Shown: piece after piece, positions 5,824 to 6,407 of the stretch
How the letters are laid out: every line of letters starts with the position of its first letter
How positions within the stretch are numbered: the stretch's first letter is position 1
From: Proteobacteria bacterium UBA6729
GTDB taxonomy: Bacteria; Pseudomonadota; Gammaproteobacteria; Porifericomitales; Porifericomitaceae
NCBI GenBank assembly: GCA_002454015.1
Contig: DKIB01000020.1
Span: 2,880-9,286, forward strand
DNA: 6,407 bases
Direction of reading: 5' to 3'
Notes under the pieces: generated by a model
What the model was told of the DNA's origin: nothing
Seen by the model: the letters and a program-made list of their open reading frames with translations, nothing else
Database searches by the model: none
Position numbers and translations under genes: made by a program

Positions 5824-6407
5824 ATGGCCACCCTGAAAGTAAGAGGTGTGCCGATTGCGGACGACTTTGCCGAGGCCTTCCCCATGCAGGCTACCCGGCT
5901 GCTGGTCACCGGCCCTTCAAAACGTTGGATTCTGCACGCCGCCCGGGCCGCCACCGGATTCGCTACGTCGGTGATCGCCTGTGGCTGTGAGGCCGGTATT
6001 GAACGCAGCCTGGCCCGCCGGGAGACCCCGGACGGCCGCAACGGGGTAGCACTGCTGCTGTTTGCAATCTCCTCCAAAGAACTGGAACGACAGGTACAGA
6101 ATCGGGTCGGACAGTGCATCCTGACTTGCCCGGGCAGCGCCTGCTTCGCCGGTATGCAGACCGGCAAGTCCATCCCTCTGGGGCAACGGCTGCGTTACTT
6201 CGGGGATGGCTGGCAATCCTCAAAGAAGCCCGGCGACGTACGCTATTGGCGCATCCCGGTCATGGATGGCGAGTTCATTTGTGCGGCCCAAACATACGCA
6301 CAGCAGGCCATCGGCGGGGGCAACTTCCTGCTGCTGGCACCGGCAGAGGACACCGCCCTGGCGGCGGCTGAGGCAGCCGTGGAGGCCATTGCCGCTGTAG
6401 AAGGAAC
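5824..6407 (+). CDS. fhcD: Formyltransferase/hydrolase complex subunit D (formylmethanofuran:H4MPT formyltransferase), 3' end missing
   Basis: Transfers the formyl group between formyl-H4MPT and the methanofuran analogue within the Fhc complex. The frame runs from the ATG at 5824 to the right edge without a stop: 194 complete codons and two further bases. Ftr proteins are near 300 residues, so roughly a third is missing. Family signatures are plain: DDFAEAFPMQATRLLVTG near the N-terminus, KRWILHAARAATGFATSVIAC, the TPDGRNGV motif, RVGQCILTCPGSACFAG, LRYFGDGW, and YWRIPVMDGEF before an IGGGNFLLLA segment. It starts 7 bases after the fhcA stop. A GAG at 5815-5817, overlapping that stop, is the only Shine-Dalgarno-like element, so coupled translation is likely. 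The order B-A-D suggests fhcC comes next, beyond the window. Confidence 0.95.
   Translation, partial: MATLKVRGVPIADDFAEAFPMQATRLLVTGPSKRWILHAARAATGFATSVIACGCEAGIERSLARRETPDGRNGVALLLFAISSKELERQVQNRVGQCILTCPGSACFAGMQTGKSIPLGQRLRYFGDGWQSSKKPGDVRYWRIPVMDGEFICAAQTYAQQAIGGGNFLLLAPAEDTALAAAEAAVEAIAAVEG

Noticed and set aside
4011..6173. A 720-codon open frame on the minus strand opposite the end of fhcB, all of fhcA and part of fhcD
   Set aside because: It lies wholly antisense to genes with clear family motifs, and its translation has no recognisable domain. Long antisense frames are common opposite G+C-rich coding sequence.

Overview
The window carries part of a bacterial methanofuran/tetrahydromethanopterin (H4MPT)-linked one-carbon pathway, beside an unrelated fluoride channel gene. 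The DNA is G+C rich, the genes are tightly packed, and the fhc genes are of the bacterial type. This suggests a methylotroph or methanotroph, most likely in the Pseudomonadota (a gammaproteobacterial methanotroph would fit). Fhc genes also occur in other bacterial phyla, so the lineage is an inference and no species can be named.

Layout. Bases 1-265 hold no recognisable gene; one frame stays open from the left edge to 252. A CrcB/Fluc fluoride channel gene (266-649, +) follows. It converges with a two-gene minus-strand unit across 84 bases that hold two strong GC hairpins. The minus-strand unit is mptG (beta-RFAP synthase, 2810-1839) and then, 10 bases downstream, an ATP-grasp ligase gene (1828-734). 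A 115-base divergent intergenic region (2811-2925) separates mptG from the plus-strand fhc operon: fhcB (2926-4173), fhcA (4173-5816, overlapping fhcB by one base) and fhcD (from 5824, cut by the right edge). fhcC probably follows outside the window.

How the genes work together. MptG makes the first dedicated intermediate of the H4MPT-type pterin. The ATP-grasp protein is of the kind found with these clusters and probably attaches an amino acid, perhaps glutamate, to one of the C1 cofactors. FhcB, FhcA and FhcD, with FhcC, form the formyltransferase/hydrolase complex. This complex moves the formyl group from formyl-H4MPT to the methanofuran analogue (methylofuran) and hydrolyses it to formate, the last step of formaldehyde oxidation by this route. 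One side of the divergent promoter region therefore supplies cofactor and the other side uses it.

I found no CRISPR array, tRNA, rRNA, insertion sequence, phage gene or defence system. The points most worth a second look are the substrate of the ATP-grasp ligase, the retained cysteine motif in FhcB beside a lost catalytic cysteine, several 7-9 base G or C tracts inside coding regions, and the paired hairpins between the convergent genes.
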